A stretch of DNA of 64,000 bases from Halorussus rarus (lineage in GTDB: Archaea; Halobacteriota; Halobacteria; Halobacteriales; Haladaptataceae). Shown here one piece after another: positions 1 through 8,239 of the stretch. The stretch covers positions 558,001 to 622,000 of the forward strand of contig NZ_QPMJ01000001.1 in assembly GCF_003369835.1 (NCBI RefSeq), written 5' to 3'. The position numbers were made by a program, and so were the translations under genes. How positions within the stretch are numbered: the stretch's first letter is position 1; the number at the start of each line of letters is the position of its first letter. The notes below the pieces were generated by a model that was given only the letters and a program-made list of their open reading frames with translations, did no database searches and was not told the DNA's origin.

Positions 1-731
1 CCGTCGAGATTGCCGTACACTTCAACAGTCTCGAAGCCGACGCCTTTCAGGAGTTGCGAGAGCTCGTAGGCCGAATACAGCCTGTGTGAGACCGTGAACT
101 CCTTCGTCTCCCCATCTTCGACCACTATCCACCGGTTCTCCATCCAGTTCCAGTCGTCGGTGACCTCGTGCTCCTCGAGGACGTACGCTCCGTCGCGCTC
201 GTTCCACGTCCGCTTCTCGAACTTCCCCGCGAGCACCTCCTTGCTCGTCAGGTTCAGCAGGAGGCGCCCGCCGGGCTTCAACGATTCGTAGAAGTTCCGG
301 GCGGTGCGCTCGTCGTCGGCGCGGTCCTCGAAGTAGCCGAAGGAGGTGTAGACGTTGACGACCGCGTCGAACGCCCCGGGGCGGCGGAACTCCCGCATGT
401 CGGCCTGCCGGAACTCGACGTTCTGACCGACTGTGTCGTCTCCGTCTGCTTCATCCTCGCCGACCTCCCGAGCGCGGTCGCGCGCGGCGTCGAGGTACGC
501 TTGGGTGACGTCGACGCCAGTCACGCGATACCCTCGACGCGCGAACTCCGCGGCGTGACGGCCGACCCCGCAAGGGACGTCCAGCACTCGCGCGCCCGGT
601 TCGACGTCGAGCAGCGCGAGCACCTGGTCGACCTGTTCGGTCGCCTCCGCGACCTTCTCGGGCGAGAACAGGTACTCTCGGAACGTCTCCCAGAACGCCG
701 GGTCCTCGTGCCAGGGTGGTTGCTCGCCCAT
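1..731 (-). CDS. class I SAM-dependent methyltransferase, 3' end cut by window edge
   Basis: Reading from an ATG at 731 gives a protein opening MGEQPPWHEDPAFWETF that stays open to position 1, so the C-terminus lies outside the window. Motif I (VLDVPCGVGRHA) is followed by GVDVTQAYLDAAR, the usual SAM-binding beta1-loop and acidic beta2 end. NVYTSFGYF and LKPGGRLLLN match later strands of a Rossmann-like methyltransferase of the Methyltransf_11/25 type. The substrate cannot be told. It is transcribed away from the Mut7-C/PolX pair and is separated from it by 94 bp. Confidence 0.8.
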   Translation of the reverse strand, partial: MGEQPPWHEDPAFWETFREYLFSPEKVAEATEQVDQVLALLDVEPGARVLDVPCGVGRHAAEFARRGYRVTGVDVTQAYLDAARDRAREVGEDEADGDDTVGQNVEFRQADMREFRRPGAFDAVVNVYTSFGYFEDRADDERTARNFYESLKPGGRLLLNLTSKEVLAGKFEKRTWNERDGAYVLEEHEVTDDWNWMENRWIVVEDGETKEFTVSHRLYSAYELSQLLKGVGFETVEVYGNLD

Positions 732-825
732 ACCGGACGCAGGCCGTCCCCCGACGTGTCTTCCCCGGTCGTGCAGGTGCTTCTGCCGGTCAGGGGACGA
801 CATCGAGACGGGAGACGCGAGTCCT

Positions 826-1338
826 TCAGAGCTCCGACAACGTCACTTCCACGTCGTCCCAGTGGCTCCCCTTCCAGAAGTGCCGGCCGCACGCCGGGCA
901 CTGCCAGACGTCCGTCTCGCCGACGTCGGGCGCGTAGCCGGGCGTCTCGGCGCCCGACTCGACCGTCACGAGTTCGGCGTTGCACTCCGAACAGCGGGCC
1001 GGCTCCGACAGGCCGAGCGCGAACTCCGCGCCGGCCAACTCCCGGAGCTGTTCGGTCACGTCTCGGGATTCGAGCAGAACGCCGTCGGCCTGCCCGGCCA
1101 GTCGGGCGTCCCTGGTGACCAGCAGGCGATCCTCCGCGTCCGCGAGGTCGAGCAGTCGGTCGTCGGCCTCGATTCCCCTGTCGAGGGCGTACGCCGCGTC
1201 GTAGCCCGCCATCCGGAGGTACGTCGCCAGCTTCCCCAGCATCACGTCGAGCAGGAGGCGGGTGTCGACCGGCGAGCGCGGACCGCCGGTTTCCCCGGCG
1301 ACGGGTGTCGATTCGGCGCCCGACTCCTCGCCCGCCAT
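826..1338 (-). CDS. Mut7-C RNase-domain protein (PIN-like fold plus zinc ribbon)
   Basis: The protein is 170 aa. Residues about 27-110 carry the Mut7-C pattern (LLDVMLGKLATYLRMAGYD, then LVTRDARL), the PIN-like fold named after Caenorhabditis MUT-7. A C-terminal zinc ribbon has two Cys pairs (CSEC and CPAC) and ends in FWKGSHW, typical of the archaeal/bacterial DUF82 proteins. Acidic residues in DVMLGK and TRDARL would be the metal-binding nuclease residues, so an RNase role is inferred from the family. Its ATG lies 1 nt after the PolX stop, so translational coupling is likely. Confidence 0.85.
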   Translation of the reverse strand: MAGEESGAESTPVAGETGGPRSPVDTRLLLDVMLGKLATYLRMAGYDAAYALDRGIEADDRLLDLADAEDRLLVTRDARLAGQADGVLLESRDVTEQLRELAGAEFALGLSEPARCSECNAELVTVESGAETPGYAPDVGETDVWQCPACGRHFWKGSHWDDVEVTLSEL

Positions 1339-1339
1339 C

Positions 1340-3127
1340 TCAGTGGAGGAACTCCCGGACGCCGTCGGCGTCGCGGGCGTTGAGCACGTCGTCGGCCTGC
1401 GCCCACCCGCGGCGAGCGGTGTGGACGCCGTACCGGACGTTCGCGTACTCCGGCGGCGAGTGGGCGTCGGTGTCGATGGCGATGGTCGCGCCCTCCTCGA
1501 CGGCCTGCTTGACCGCGCTCCCCCAGAGGTCGAGCCGGTAGGGGCTGCTGTTGATTTCCAGGGCGGTGTCGTGGTCGGCGGCCGCCCGGGCCACCTCGTC
1601 GACGTCGAACTCCAGGCCGGGCCGCTGGTGTATCATCCGGCCGCTCGGGTGGCCGACGATGTCGACGCTCGGGTGCTCGATGGCCGCGACGAGGCGGTCG
1701 GTCCCGTCGCCCTCCAGCGCGCTGTGGGGCGAGGCGACCACGCAGTCGAGGTCCGCCAGCAGGTCGTCGCCGACGCTGATGGTCCCGTCCTCGGCGATGT
1801 TGGCCTCGACGCCCGCGAAGACGGTGACGGGGAGGTCGTCCGCGGCGTCACGAATCTCGGCCAACTGCTCGCGCAGTTCCTCGTCGTCGAGGCCGACGCC
1901 GCCGACCATCCCCGGCCCGGTCGCGTGGTCCGAGACGCAGACGTAGTCGTGGCCGAACTCGGCCGCGGCCTCGGCCATCCGCTCGACGGTGTACTCGCCG
2001 TCGGACCACGTGGTGTGGAGGTGGAGGTCGCCCCGGACGTCGCCCTCGTCGACGAGGTCGGGCAGGTCGTCGTTCGCGGCGGCGTCGATCTCCCCGCGGT
2101 CCTCGCGCATCTCCGGTTCGATGGAGGGCAGCCCCAGCGCCTCGTACATCCCCGCCTCGGTCTCGCCGGCGATGCGCTCGCCGACGCGCTGACTTCCGTC
2201 GGACTCGTCCGACGACGTTCGTGAACCGTCGGTTCCCTCACCCGAATCGGGGTCCTCGACCTCACTCACGTCGAAGACGCCGTACTCGTTGATCTTGAGG
2301 TCGCGCTCGATGGCGTAGTTCCGGAGCCGGATGTTGTGCTGCTTGCTGCCGGTGAAGTACTGGAGCGCCGACCCGAACTCCGCGGGCACCACGACCCGGA
2401 GGTCGACCCGCTGGCCGTCCGAGCGCACGCTGGCCTTGTCGGTGCCGGCCTCGATGACCTCGTCGGCCTCGCCCCAGTCGGTGAACGCGTCGATGACCGC
2501 CTGCCGGTCGTCGCTGCCGACCAGCACGTCGATGTCGCCGATGGTGGGCTTCCACCGACGGAGCGACCCCGCGAGCTCGCACCGGCCCGCCTCGGGAATC
2601 GACTCGAAGAACTCCAGGGCGGCCTCCCCCACCGGCCGGGCGTCGCCCAGCAGCTCCCGGCCCTGGGACTGGCGGGCGAACTCGATGCCCTCCAGGATGT
2701 TCTGCTCGGTCTTCCGGCCGAACCCCGAGACCTCCCGGATCTCGCCCTCGCGGGCGGCGTTCTCCAGGTCGTCCAGGTCCTGCACCCCGAGTGCCTCGTA
2801 GAGGTCTCCGACAGTTCTGGGGCCGATGCCCTCGACCGAGGTCAGCTCGGCCATCTCGACCGGCAGCTCCTCTCGCTTCTCCTCGAGCTGCTCGAAGGTG
2901 CCTGTCTCGACTGCCTCCACCACCTTCTTCGAGATGGACTCGCCGACGTCCTGGATGGACTGGACCGCCTCCGGGCCGTCGGCGGCCACCTCCTCGACGT
3001 CCGCGGGGGAGTCCCGGATGCTCTCGGCCGCCCGGCGGTAGGTCCGGTGCTTGTAGTCGACGCCCTGGGCCTCCAGGATGTCGGCGTACTCTTCGAGCAG
3101 GCTCGCGATCTCGTCGTTTCGTCTCAT
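1340..3127 (-). CDS. polX: family X DNA polymerase with PHP domain (PolX)
   Basis: The protein is 595 aa from ATG 3127 (MRRNDEIASLLEEYADILE). It has an N-terminal HhH 8-kDa-like region (EGIGPRTV and VSGFGRKTEQNILEGIE), then a nucleotidyltransferase palm with GSLRRWKPTIGDIDVLVG, whose two Asp bind metal. The C-terminal PHP domain begins HLHTTWSDGEYTVERM, with later SDHA, HSAL and DTDAH metal ligands. The architecture and length match archaeal/bacterial PolX in base-excision or gap-filling repair. A low-complexity acidic linker (DPDSGEGTDGSRTSSDESDG) of about 40 residues separates palm and PHP, a halophile-style insertion. In-frame extensions upstream of 3127 have shadow composition and were rejected. 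Confidence 0.93.
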   Translation of the reverse strand: MRRNDEIASLLEEYADILEAQGVDYKHRTYRRAAESIRDSPADVEEVAADGPEAVQSIQDVGESISKKVVEAVETGTFEQLEEKREELPVEMAELTSVEGIGPRTVGDLYEALGVQDLDDLENAAREGEIREVSGFGRKTEQNILEGIEFARQSQGRELLGDARPVGEAALEFFESIPEAGRCELAGSLRRWKPTIGDIDVLVGSDDRQAVIDAFTDWGEADEVIEAGTDKASVRSDGQRVDLRVVVPAEFGSALQYFTGSKQHNIRLRNYAIERDLKINEYGVFDVSEVEDPDSGEGTDGSRTSSDESDGSQRVGERIAGETEAGMYEALGLPSIEPEMREDRGEIDAAANDDLPDLVDEGDVRGDLHLHTTWSDGEYTVERMAEAAAEFGHDYVCVSDHATGPGMVGGVGLDDEELREQLAEIRDAADDLPVTVFAGVEANIAEDGTISVGDDLLADLDCVVASPHSALEGDGTDRLVAAIEHPSVDIVGHPSGRMIHQRPGLEFDVDEVARAAADHDTALEINSSPYRLDLWGSAVKQAVEEGATIAIDTDAHSPPEYANVRYGVHTARRGWAQADDVLNARDADGVREFLH

Positions 3128-3147
3128 GGTTGGGGGAGCGGAGTATC

Positions 3148-3585
3148 TCAGAGCCGTCCGCGGCTGCTGGCGTCCTCGCGGCCGAGCGCCTGCTTGAGGA
3201 ACGACATCCACCGCTTGCGGTCGGCGGCCTCCTGGACCTCGGCCTCGCGCTCGAGGTCGGTCGGGCCCAGGCTCTCGAGGGCGTTGAGCGCGCGGTCGAT
3301 GCCGACGACGGCGTTGACCAGCTCCTCGCCCTCCGCGCGGGTGATGTCGCCCTCCTCGAGCAGCTGCTTGCGCTGGAGGCGCTCGCGCCGGAGGTTCTTC
3401 TTCGCCCGGTCGACCCGGTCGCGCTCGCCCGCGGGCACGGTGTCCCGGCGCTTGATCTCGAAGACGAACTCCCGGAGGTCGATCGACTCGCCCTGCACGT
3501 CGATGGTCTCGGGGATGTCCGCGCCGACGGTCGCGCCCTCGCGCTCGACGCGCTCCAGCAGTTGTTTTCGCTCGTACTCCTTCAC
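3148..3585 (-). CDS. conserved haloarchaeal protein, likely DUF5788 family
   Basis: A GTG at 3585 gives 145 aa opening MKEYERKQLLERVEREGATV. Charged and mostly helical, it contains EFVFEIKRRDTVPAGERDRV, RAKKNLRRERLQRK and a C-terminal helix WMSFLKQALGRE. No catalytic motif, transmembrane segment or Cys cluster is visible. It resembles the uncharacterised haloarchaeal DUF5788 family as I remember it. GGAGG sits only a base or two before the GTG, too close for a normal Shine-Dalgarno, so a leaderless start is as likely. It lies 20 bp upstream of PolX on the same strand and may be co-transcribed. Confidence 0.72.
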   Translation of the reverse strand: MKEYERKQLLERVEREGATVGADIPETIDVQGESIDLREFVFEIKRRDTVPAGERDRVDRAKKNLRRERLQRKQLLEEGDITRAEGEELVNAVVGIDRALNALESLGPTDLEREAEVQEAADRKRWMSFLKQALGREDASSRGRL

Positions 3586-3668
3586 GCCTCCCACTCGGGG
3601 CGCCAGCGTCAAAAATTCGCCGGGAACGCCAACTTCCGCGAGCGGCCACGTCGGACGTGCCGACCGTC

Positions 3669-3872
3669 TCACTCCGAGCGGGGCTGACTGACCCAGTAGT
3701 AGAGGACGACGATCGGTGTGCCGAAGAGAGCGAGGGTCCCCAGCAGGTCCCACAGGAGCTCGGTCGGGCCGGTCCCGAACGGAAGGGTGACGACGACGGC
3801 GTACAGCACCGTTCCACCGAGAAGTGCGGCCATCCCGCGAATCGCGTCGGCTCGCCCCGGGAGCAGTCCCAT
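3669..3872 (-). CDS. small two-TM membrane protein
   Basis: The protein is 67 aa from ATG 3872 (MGLLPGRADAIRGMAALLGG). Two hydrophobic stretches (LLGGTVLYAVVVTLPF and LLGTLALFGTPIVVLYYW) predict two membrane spans, followed by a short polar tail WVSQPRSE. A GTG at 3947 would add 25 residues of unpersuasive sequence, so the ATG is preferred. No family is recognised. It is separated from the DUF5788 gene by 83 bp and may belong to the same minus-strand group. Confidence 0.6.
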   Translation of the reverse strand: MGLLPGRADAIRGMAALLGGTVLYAVVVTLPFGTGPTELLWDLLGTLALFGTPIVVLYYWVSQPRSE

Positions 3873-4024
3873 CTCGGTTTCTCGATACGTCCTCGGAACG
3901 CCTACTCGTTTCGGTGCGTCCGAGACGCGGGCGAGGCCTGCCGACACATGCGCCCCGGAAATAATCGCCCGGCGGCGTATGACTCGGTCGAAAGCCTACG
4001 TGCGTGGAGTGACTACGGTGGGCC

Positions 4025-4717
4025 ATGAAGAAGCCCGGCGAAGTGTTCGCGGACGCGAGCCTCTACGACCCCGGCATCGAGGCCATCGTCCCGCGGTACG
4101 ACGAGCTCCACGACGCCGTCCTGAACGCCCCGCCCCACGACCGGAGCGAGGAGATCCGCGTGCTCGAACTCGGCGCGGGGACCGGCGAGCTCACCACCAA
4201 GCTCCTGACCCGATTCCCCCAGAGCAGCGTCCTCGCGGTCGACCACAGCGACCAGATGCTCGACGAGGCCGAGCGCAAGCTCGAGACGTTCGGCGACCGC
4301 GCGACGCTCGAACGCGGCGCCTTCCCCGACGACTACCCCACTGTCGAGGGGGAGTACGACCTCGTCGTCTCGTCGCTGGCGGTCCACCACCTCGACGAGG
4401 ACGCCAAGCGGGAGCTGTTCGACGCCGTGTTCGCGTCGCTCGCGCCCGGCGGCTGGTTCATCAACGGCGACGTGGTCGAGTTCGACGCCCCGCACCTGGA
4501 GACGCTGGCGGGCGAGATGATCGAGAACTGGGTCCGGTCGAAGGGGTGGCACGAGGAGGCGTTCATGGACGAGTGGGAGGCCAGCGACGACTACGACGAC
4601 CCCTCGACGCTGACCGACCAGCTGGTCTGGCTCCGGGAGGCCGGGTTCGAGGCGGTCACGTCGGTCTGGCAGTACTACAACTTCGCGGTGTACGCCGGCG
4701 GGAACCCGGAGGGGTGA
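4025..4717 (+). CDS. class I SAM-dependent methyltransferase
   Basis: The protein is 230 aa from ATG 4025. Motif I (VLELGAGTGELTTKLL), motif II (AVDHSDQMLDEAE) and VVSSLAVHHLD plus LAPGGWFINGD (motifs III/IV) place it among Methyltransf_11/25-like small-molecule methyltransferases. The C-terminal part (LVWLREAGFEAVTSVWQYY) is the usual closing beta-hairpin. The substrate is unknown. It stands alone, diverging from the minus-strand repair group. Confidence 0.85.
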   Translation: MKKPGEVFADASLYDPGIEAIVPRYDELHDAVLNAPPHDRSEEIRVLELGAGTGELTTKLLTRFPQSSVLAVDHSDQMLDEAERKLETFGDRATLERGAFPDDYPTVEGEYDLVVSSLAVHHLDEDAKRELFDAVFASLAPGGWFINGDVVEFDAPHLETLAGEMIENWVRSKGWHEEAFMDEWEASDDYDDPSTLTDQLVWLREAGFEAVTSVWQYYNFAVYAGGNPEG

Positions 4718-4930
4718 CCGGTTCCAGCAGAGTGAACGAGCCGATCGTCTGTCGACGCTAGTGGCGGTCGCCCCGCCGGGAGACCCCCGGCGGAGACGCG
4801 CCGGATGGCTTCCAGCCCGGCGGGCGCTGACCTGACGGCGTTCCGAGAGGCGCCCCGCCAGTCCACATCGTTCCGGCGCGAAACGGGACGACCCAAATCC
4901 CTTTCAGGTCCGCCCCCCAAGAGTCCGACA

Positions 4931-5869
4931 ATGGCGAAGTGTGACGTGTGTAGCGAACACGAGAACATGCCGTACAATTGCCGCCGGTGCGGCGGCACGT
5001 TCTGCTCGGCCCACAGGCTCCCGGAGAGCCACGACTGTCCGGGGCTGAACGAGTGGAACGACCCCGACGGCGTGTTCGACAGTGGCTTCGACGAGAGCGT
5101 GAACGACGACGGGCGGTCGTCTGGTGGTCTCACGGATAGAATCAACCTCGACACCGGTCCCGGCGGTCCGCTGGGCTACTTCCGCGGGAACATGGCCTAC
5201 GTGTTCCTCGGGGCGATGTGGATCTGGTTCGCCTTCCAGTGGGGCGTCGCGCCGTTCCTGCTCGGCATCGGCCCGGGCTCGTTTACGTGGTACAACATCT
5301 TCACCCTGAACTCCGAGAACATCTTCTACGTCTGGCCCTGGGTCACCTCGGTGTTCTCCCACGGCGGATTCGCCCACATCGCGCTCAACTCCATCGTGCT
5401 GTACTTCTTCGGTCCGGTGGTCGAGCGCCGCATCGGGAGCAACAAGTTCGCCGCGCTGTTCCTGGTCAGCGGCGCGATCGCCGGGCTCGCCCAGGTGGGC
5501 GCGACGATGTACCTCTCGCCCGGCGTGTTCGCCCCGGTGCTCGGCGCCAGCGGCGCCATCGCCGCCGTCCTGGGCGTGCTGACCATCCTGAACCCCAACC
5601 TCACCATCTACCTCTACTTCATCATCCCCATGCCGCTCTGGCTGGCGACCACGCTGTTCGTCGGCTACTCGGCGTTCGTCAGCGCCTCCGGCGGCATCGG
5701 CGCGGGCGGGGTCGCCCAGCTGGCACACCTCGCCGGCGTGGCCATCGGGGTGCTCTACGGCATCAAGCTCAAGCGCGACGGCGAGCGCGCCCCCCAGGAG
5801 CTCCAGCTCGGCGGCGGCCGCGGCCCGGGCGGTCCCGGCGGCCCCGGCGGTCCGGGCGGACGATTCTAA
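4931..5869 (+). CDS. rhomboid family intramembrane serine protease with N-terminal AN1-like zinc finger
   Basis: The protein is 312 aa from ATG 4931. Residues 1-40 are a zinc finger with spaced Cys/His (CDVC, CRRC, CSAH, HDC) like AN1 fingers. After a polar linker come six or so membrane spans from residue 85. SHGGFAHIALNSIVLYFFG is the TM2 signature, GASG carries the nucleophile (Ser208) and AQLAHLAG supplies the TM6 His (His266). These are the two catalytic residues of rhomboids, which cleave membrane protein segments. The tail is a Gly/Pro-rich repeat (GGPGGPGGPGG). An upstream in-frame extension to 4805 was rejected because the finger begins exactly at MAKCDVC. Confidence 0.92.
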   Translation: MAKCDVCSEHENMPYNCRRCGGTFCSAHRLPESHDCPGLNEWNDPDGVFDSGFDESVNDDGRSSGGLTDRINLDTGPGGPLGYFRGNMAYVFLGAMWIWFAFQWGVAPFLLGIGPGSFTWYNIFTLNSENIFYVWPWVTSVFSHGGFAHIALNSIVLYFFGPVVERRIGSNKFAALFLVSGAIAGLAQVGATMYLSPGVFAPVLGASGAIAAVLGVLTILNPNLTIYLYFIIPMPLWLATTLFVGYSAFVSASGGIGAGGVAQLAHLAGVAIGVLYGIKLKRDGERAPQELQLGGGRGPGGPGGPGGPGGRF

Positions 5870-5893
5870 CGCGTCGAGCCCTTCGGTTCTTCC

Positions 5894-6727
5894 ATGACGC
5901 CGGTTCATCCCGAGTTCGTTCCCGACCCGACGCTCTCCCGCGAGGAGATGGAGCAGCTCCAGCGCGACCTGGCCGCGGAGGCGCTCTTCGCGGACGACTT
6001 CGAGTTCGACCCCGCTACGGTTCGGGCCGGTTCGAGCGATAACACCGACGCGACGCAGACCGCGCTGGGCGAGCAGGGTGGCACCTCTTCCGACGAACCG
6101 CCCGTCGTCGTCGGCGTCGACCAGGCGTTCGTCGACGCCTTCTCCGAGGACACGCTCGCGGTCAGCGCCATCGTCGCGACGCGGGGCGGCGAGGTGGTCG
6201 AGCGCGTCCACGCGGTCGAACCCACCGAGATACCCTACATCCCCGGGCTGCTCTCGTTCCGCGAGGGCGGGGCCATCCTCGCGGCGTTCGAGGAGCTGTC
6301 GGTAGAGCCGGACCTCGCGGTCGTCGACGGCAGCGGTCGCATCCACTTCCGTCAGGCGGGCATCGCCACCCACATCGGGGTCGCCCTCGACCTGCCCGCG
6401 GTCGGCGTCGCCAAGAGCCTGCTCTGCGGCCGACCCCGCGAGTCGCTCGACGACCACCTGCCCCGGGGCGCCCGCGTCGCCGTCGAGGCCGACGACAGCG
6501 TCGACGCGCCCGAGGGGACGGTCATCGGCTACGCCTACCAGTCCCGCCAGTACGACAACCCCCAGAAGCGCCACGTCAACCCCCTCTTCGTGAGCCCGGG
6601 CCACCGCGTCGGCGCCGAGACGACGACCGACCTCGTCGAGCGGCTCTGCGCGGGCTACAAGCTCCCCGAACCCACCCGGCTCGCCGACAGCTACGCCGAC
6701 GAGGTGAAGGCCGAGGTCGCCAGGTAG
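5894..6727 (+). CDS. nfi: endonuclease V (deoxyinosine 3' endonuclease)
   Basis: The protein is 277 aa. Endonuclease V cuts one strand near deoxyinosine in DNA, starting repair of deaminated adenine. The catalytic Asp region reads VVGVDQAF, the Glu lies in IPYIPGLLSFREGG, and the second Asp lies in VVDGSGRIHFRQAGIATHIG, equivalent to the family's DGxG block. AVGVAKSLLCGRP follows as in other members. It is about 50 residues longer than the E. coli enzyme because of an N-terminal extension and an insertion near residue 55. It follows the rhomboid gene by 24 bp and could share its transcript. Confidence 0.93.
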   Translation: MTPVHPEFVPDPTLSREEMEQLQRDLAAEALFADDFEFDPATVRAGSSDNTDATQTALGEQGGTSSDEPPVVVGVDQAFVDAFSEDTLAVSAIVATRGGEVVERVHAVEPTEIPYIPGLLSFREGGAILAAFEELSVEPDLAVVDGSGRIHFRQAGIATHIGVALDLPAVGVAKSLLCGRPRESLDDHLPRGARVAVEADDSVDAPEGTVIGYAYQSRQYDNPQKRHVNPLFVSPGHRVGAETTTDLVERLCAGYKLPEPTRLADSYADEVKAEVAR

Positions 6728-6819
6728 GATTCGCGGTCGGGGACCACCCCACCGGCAGACGCTCGACTGGATACTCTCCCCGAAAGCACCCGGCCTACTC
6801 GCGCTCGTCAGGGTGGACT

Positions 6820-6931
6820 GAAAGGGGCCGGCCGGTCGCGTTTACCTGGTCGTCTGCGCGACCCCTATCCGGAGCGAGCGTAGCGAGCGGAGGATATGTC
6901 GCGCAGCGACCGCGACCGGCCGGGGGCTTTC
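6820..6931. repeat. nested imperfect palindrome, about 112 bp, intergenic
   Basis: The outer arms are 6820-6840 (GAAAGGGGCCGGCCGGTCGC plus G) and 6911-6931, whose reverse complement matches at all but three central positions. An inner pair, GTCGTCTGCGCGAC against GTCGCGCAGCGAC, pairs with one or two bulges. The centre is GGAGCGAGCGTAGCGAGCGGAG, itself nearly self-complementary. It fills much of the 337-bp gap between endonuclease V and the SDR gene. It could form a large cruciform or an RNA hairpin. It does not share the boxes of the five-copy family described elsewhere. Confidence 0.75.
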
Positions 6932-7030
6932 TGAACCGTATCCTCCGTCGAGGTTATCGATTCCCGTACTCGGTTTGAGAAAGCGAGCGTTACAATCTCA
7001 CCTCAACCCACTCCTGCGCTCCGGAGCGAC

Positions 7031-7040
7031 GAAATTTATC
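7031..7040 (+). promoter_or_regulatory. TATA-like box for the SDR gene
   Basis: GAAATTTATC is an AT-rich island in GC-rich DNA, 25-34 nt before the GTG at 7065. That spacing fits a leaderless haloarchaeal promoter and supports the chosen start over the upstream in-frame extension. Confidence 0.55.
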
Positions 7041-7064
7041 TGTCCGCACCCCGACAGTGCACCC

Positions 7065-7898
7065 GTGACCGAAACCGTTCTCATCACCGGTTGCTCGTCG
7101 GGTATCGGACGCGAGACCGCCCACGCCTTCCTCGAAGACGGGTGGGACGTGTACGCCACCGCCCGGAACCCCGCCGACGTGGAGACGTTAGGCGAGGCCG
7201 GAGCCGAAATCGCCTCGCTCGACGTGACCGACGAAGACGACGTGGAGCGCGTGGTCGACCGCATCGTCGACGAGGAGGGCCGCATCGACTGCCTCGTCAA
7301 CAACGCTGGCTACGCCCAGCTCGGGCCGGTCGGGGACGTCACCGCCGAGAGCGTCGCGGACCAGTTCGCGGTGAACGTCTTCGGACCCCACCGGCTGATC
7401 CGCGAAGTCCTGCCCCACATGCGCGAGCGCCGGACCGGCACCGTCGTCAACGTCTCCAGCGTGTCCGGTCGGCTCGCCACGCCGGGCATGGGCATCTACA
7501 ACGGCTCGAAGTTCGCGATAGAGGGCATCAGCGACGCGCTCCGGCCCGAGGTCTCGGAGTACGGCATCGACGTGGTGCTGGTCGAGCCCGGCCCGGTCGA
7601 CACCGCGTTCGCCGAGCGCGCCTCCGAGGAGATCGAGGGCATCGAGCGCTCGGACGCCTACGACGACCTCTACGCCGTCCTGGACGACACCGAGGCCATC
7701 GGCGGGGGCGGGCCGGGCGCGGTCCAGCCCCGCGAGGTGGCCGAGACCATCCTCGACGCCGCGAACCTCACCGACCCCGCTGCGCGCTACCCCGTGGGAC
7801 AGGTGGCGAAGGTGGCGATGCTGGGGCGGTTCGTGCCCGATAAACTGCGGGACAAGTTCTATCGGTTGGCGCTCTCGCTGATGTCGCGGGTGAGCTGA
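7065..7898 (+). CDS. short-chain dehydrogenase/reductase (SDR)
   Basis: The protein is 277 aa from GTG 7065 (MTETVLITGCSSGIGRETA). It has the nucleotide-binding motif TGCSSGIG, the NNAG motif (LVNNAGYAQLGP), the catalytic Ser in VVNVSSVSGR and YNGSKFA giving Tyr-x-x-x-Lys. These are the classical NAD(P)-dependent SDR residues. Its overall shape resembles the retinol-dehydrogenase-like or 3-oxoacyl reductase classes; the substrate is not deducible. The 341-bp gap after it holds repeat copy A. Confidence 0.92.
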   Translation: MTETVLITGCSSGIGRETAHAFLEDGWDVYATARNPADVETLGEAGAEIASLDVTDEDDVERVVDRIVDEEGRIDCLVNNAGYAQLGPVGDVTAESVADQFAVNVFGPHRLIREVLPHMRERRTGTVVNVSSVSGRLATPGMGIYNGSKFAIEGISDALRPEVSEYGIDVVLVEPGPVDTAFAERASEEIEGIERSDAYDDLYAVLDDTEAIGGGGPGAVQPREVAETILDAANLTDPAARYPVGQVAKVAMLGRFVPDKLRDKFYRLALSLMSRVS

Positions 7899-7990
7899 AG
7901 AAAAACTGTTCAAATACCGACCGAGAGAGAACTGCCAGACTGTTCTTCGGAATCTACCCTCTACCGGGAGAACGGCAACTCGTGGAGACG

Positions 7991-8151
7991 AGCTAGCTAC
8001 AGCCGTCACCCGTGTACCGCACACCACCGCACCGCAACCGCCCCGCGACAGCCTCACGCCTCCCCAGCCTCCTGCGGTGCTCGGCCGAAGGCCTGCGCTC
8101 CTCGTCCCTCGCGCAGAGATGGCGCGACACGAGGTCGCGCCAGCGCGCGCC
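7991..8151 (+). repeat. dispersed structured intergenic element, copy A
   Basis: 161 bp. It starts AGCTAGCTACAGCCGTCAC and ends CAGCGCGCGCC. Internal boxes CCTCCCCAGCCTC and CTCGTCCCTCGC are shared with the other four copies. The terminal hairpin is TGGCGCGAC (8120-8128), loop ACGAG, GTCGCGCCA (8134-8142), perfectly paired and abutting the 3' box. GGCC-GAA-GGCC forms a smaller internal hairpin. It begins 93 bp after the SDR stop and ends 89 bp before the ATG at 8240, pointing the same way as that gene. Confidence 0.9.
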
Positions 8152-8239
8152 AGTCACAAAGTCGATGAAGCGATAGCCGCTTCCCTGCTTCCCGGCGCTC
8201 GTCGCCGGAGTTATCCCGTCCTCGCACCTACACCGGCGC

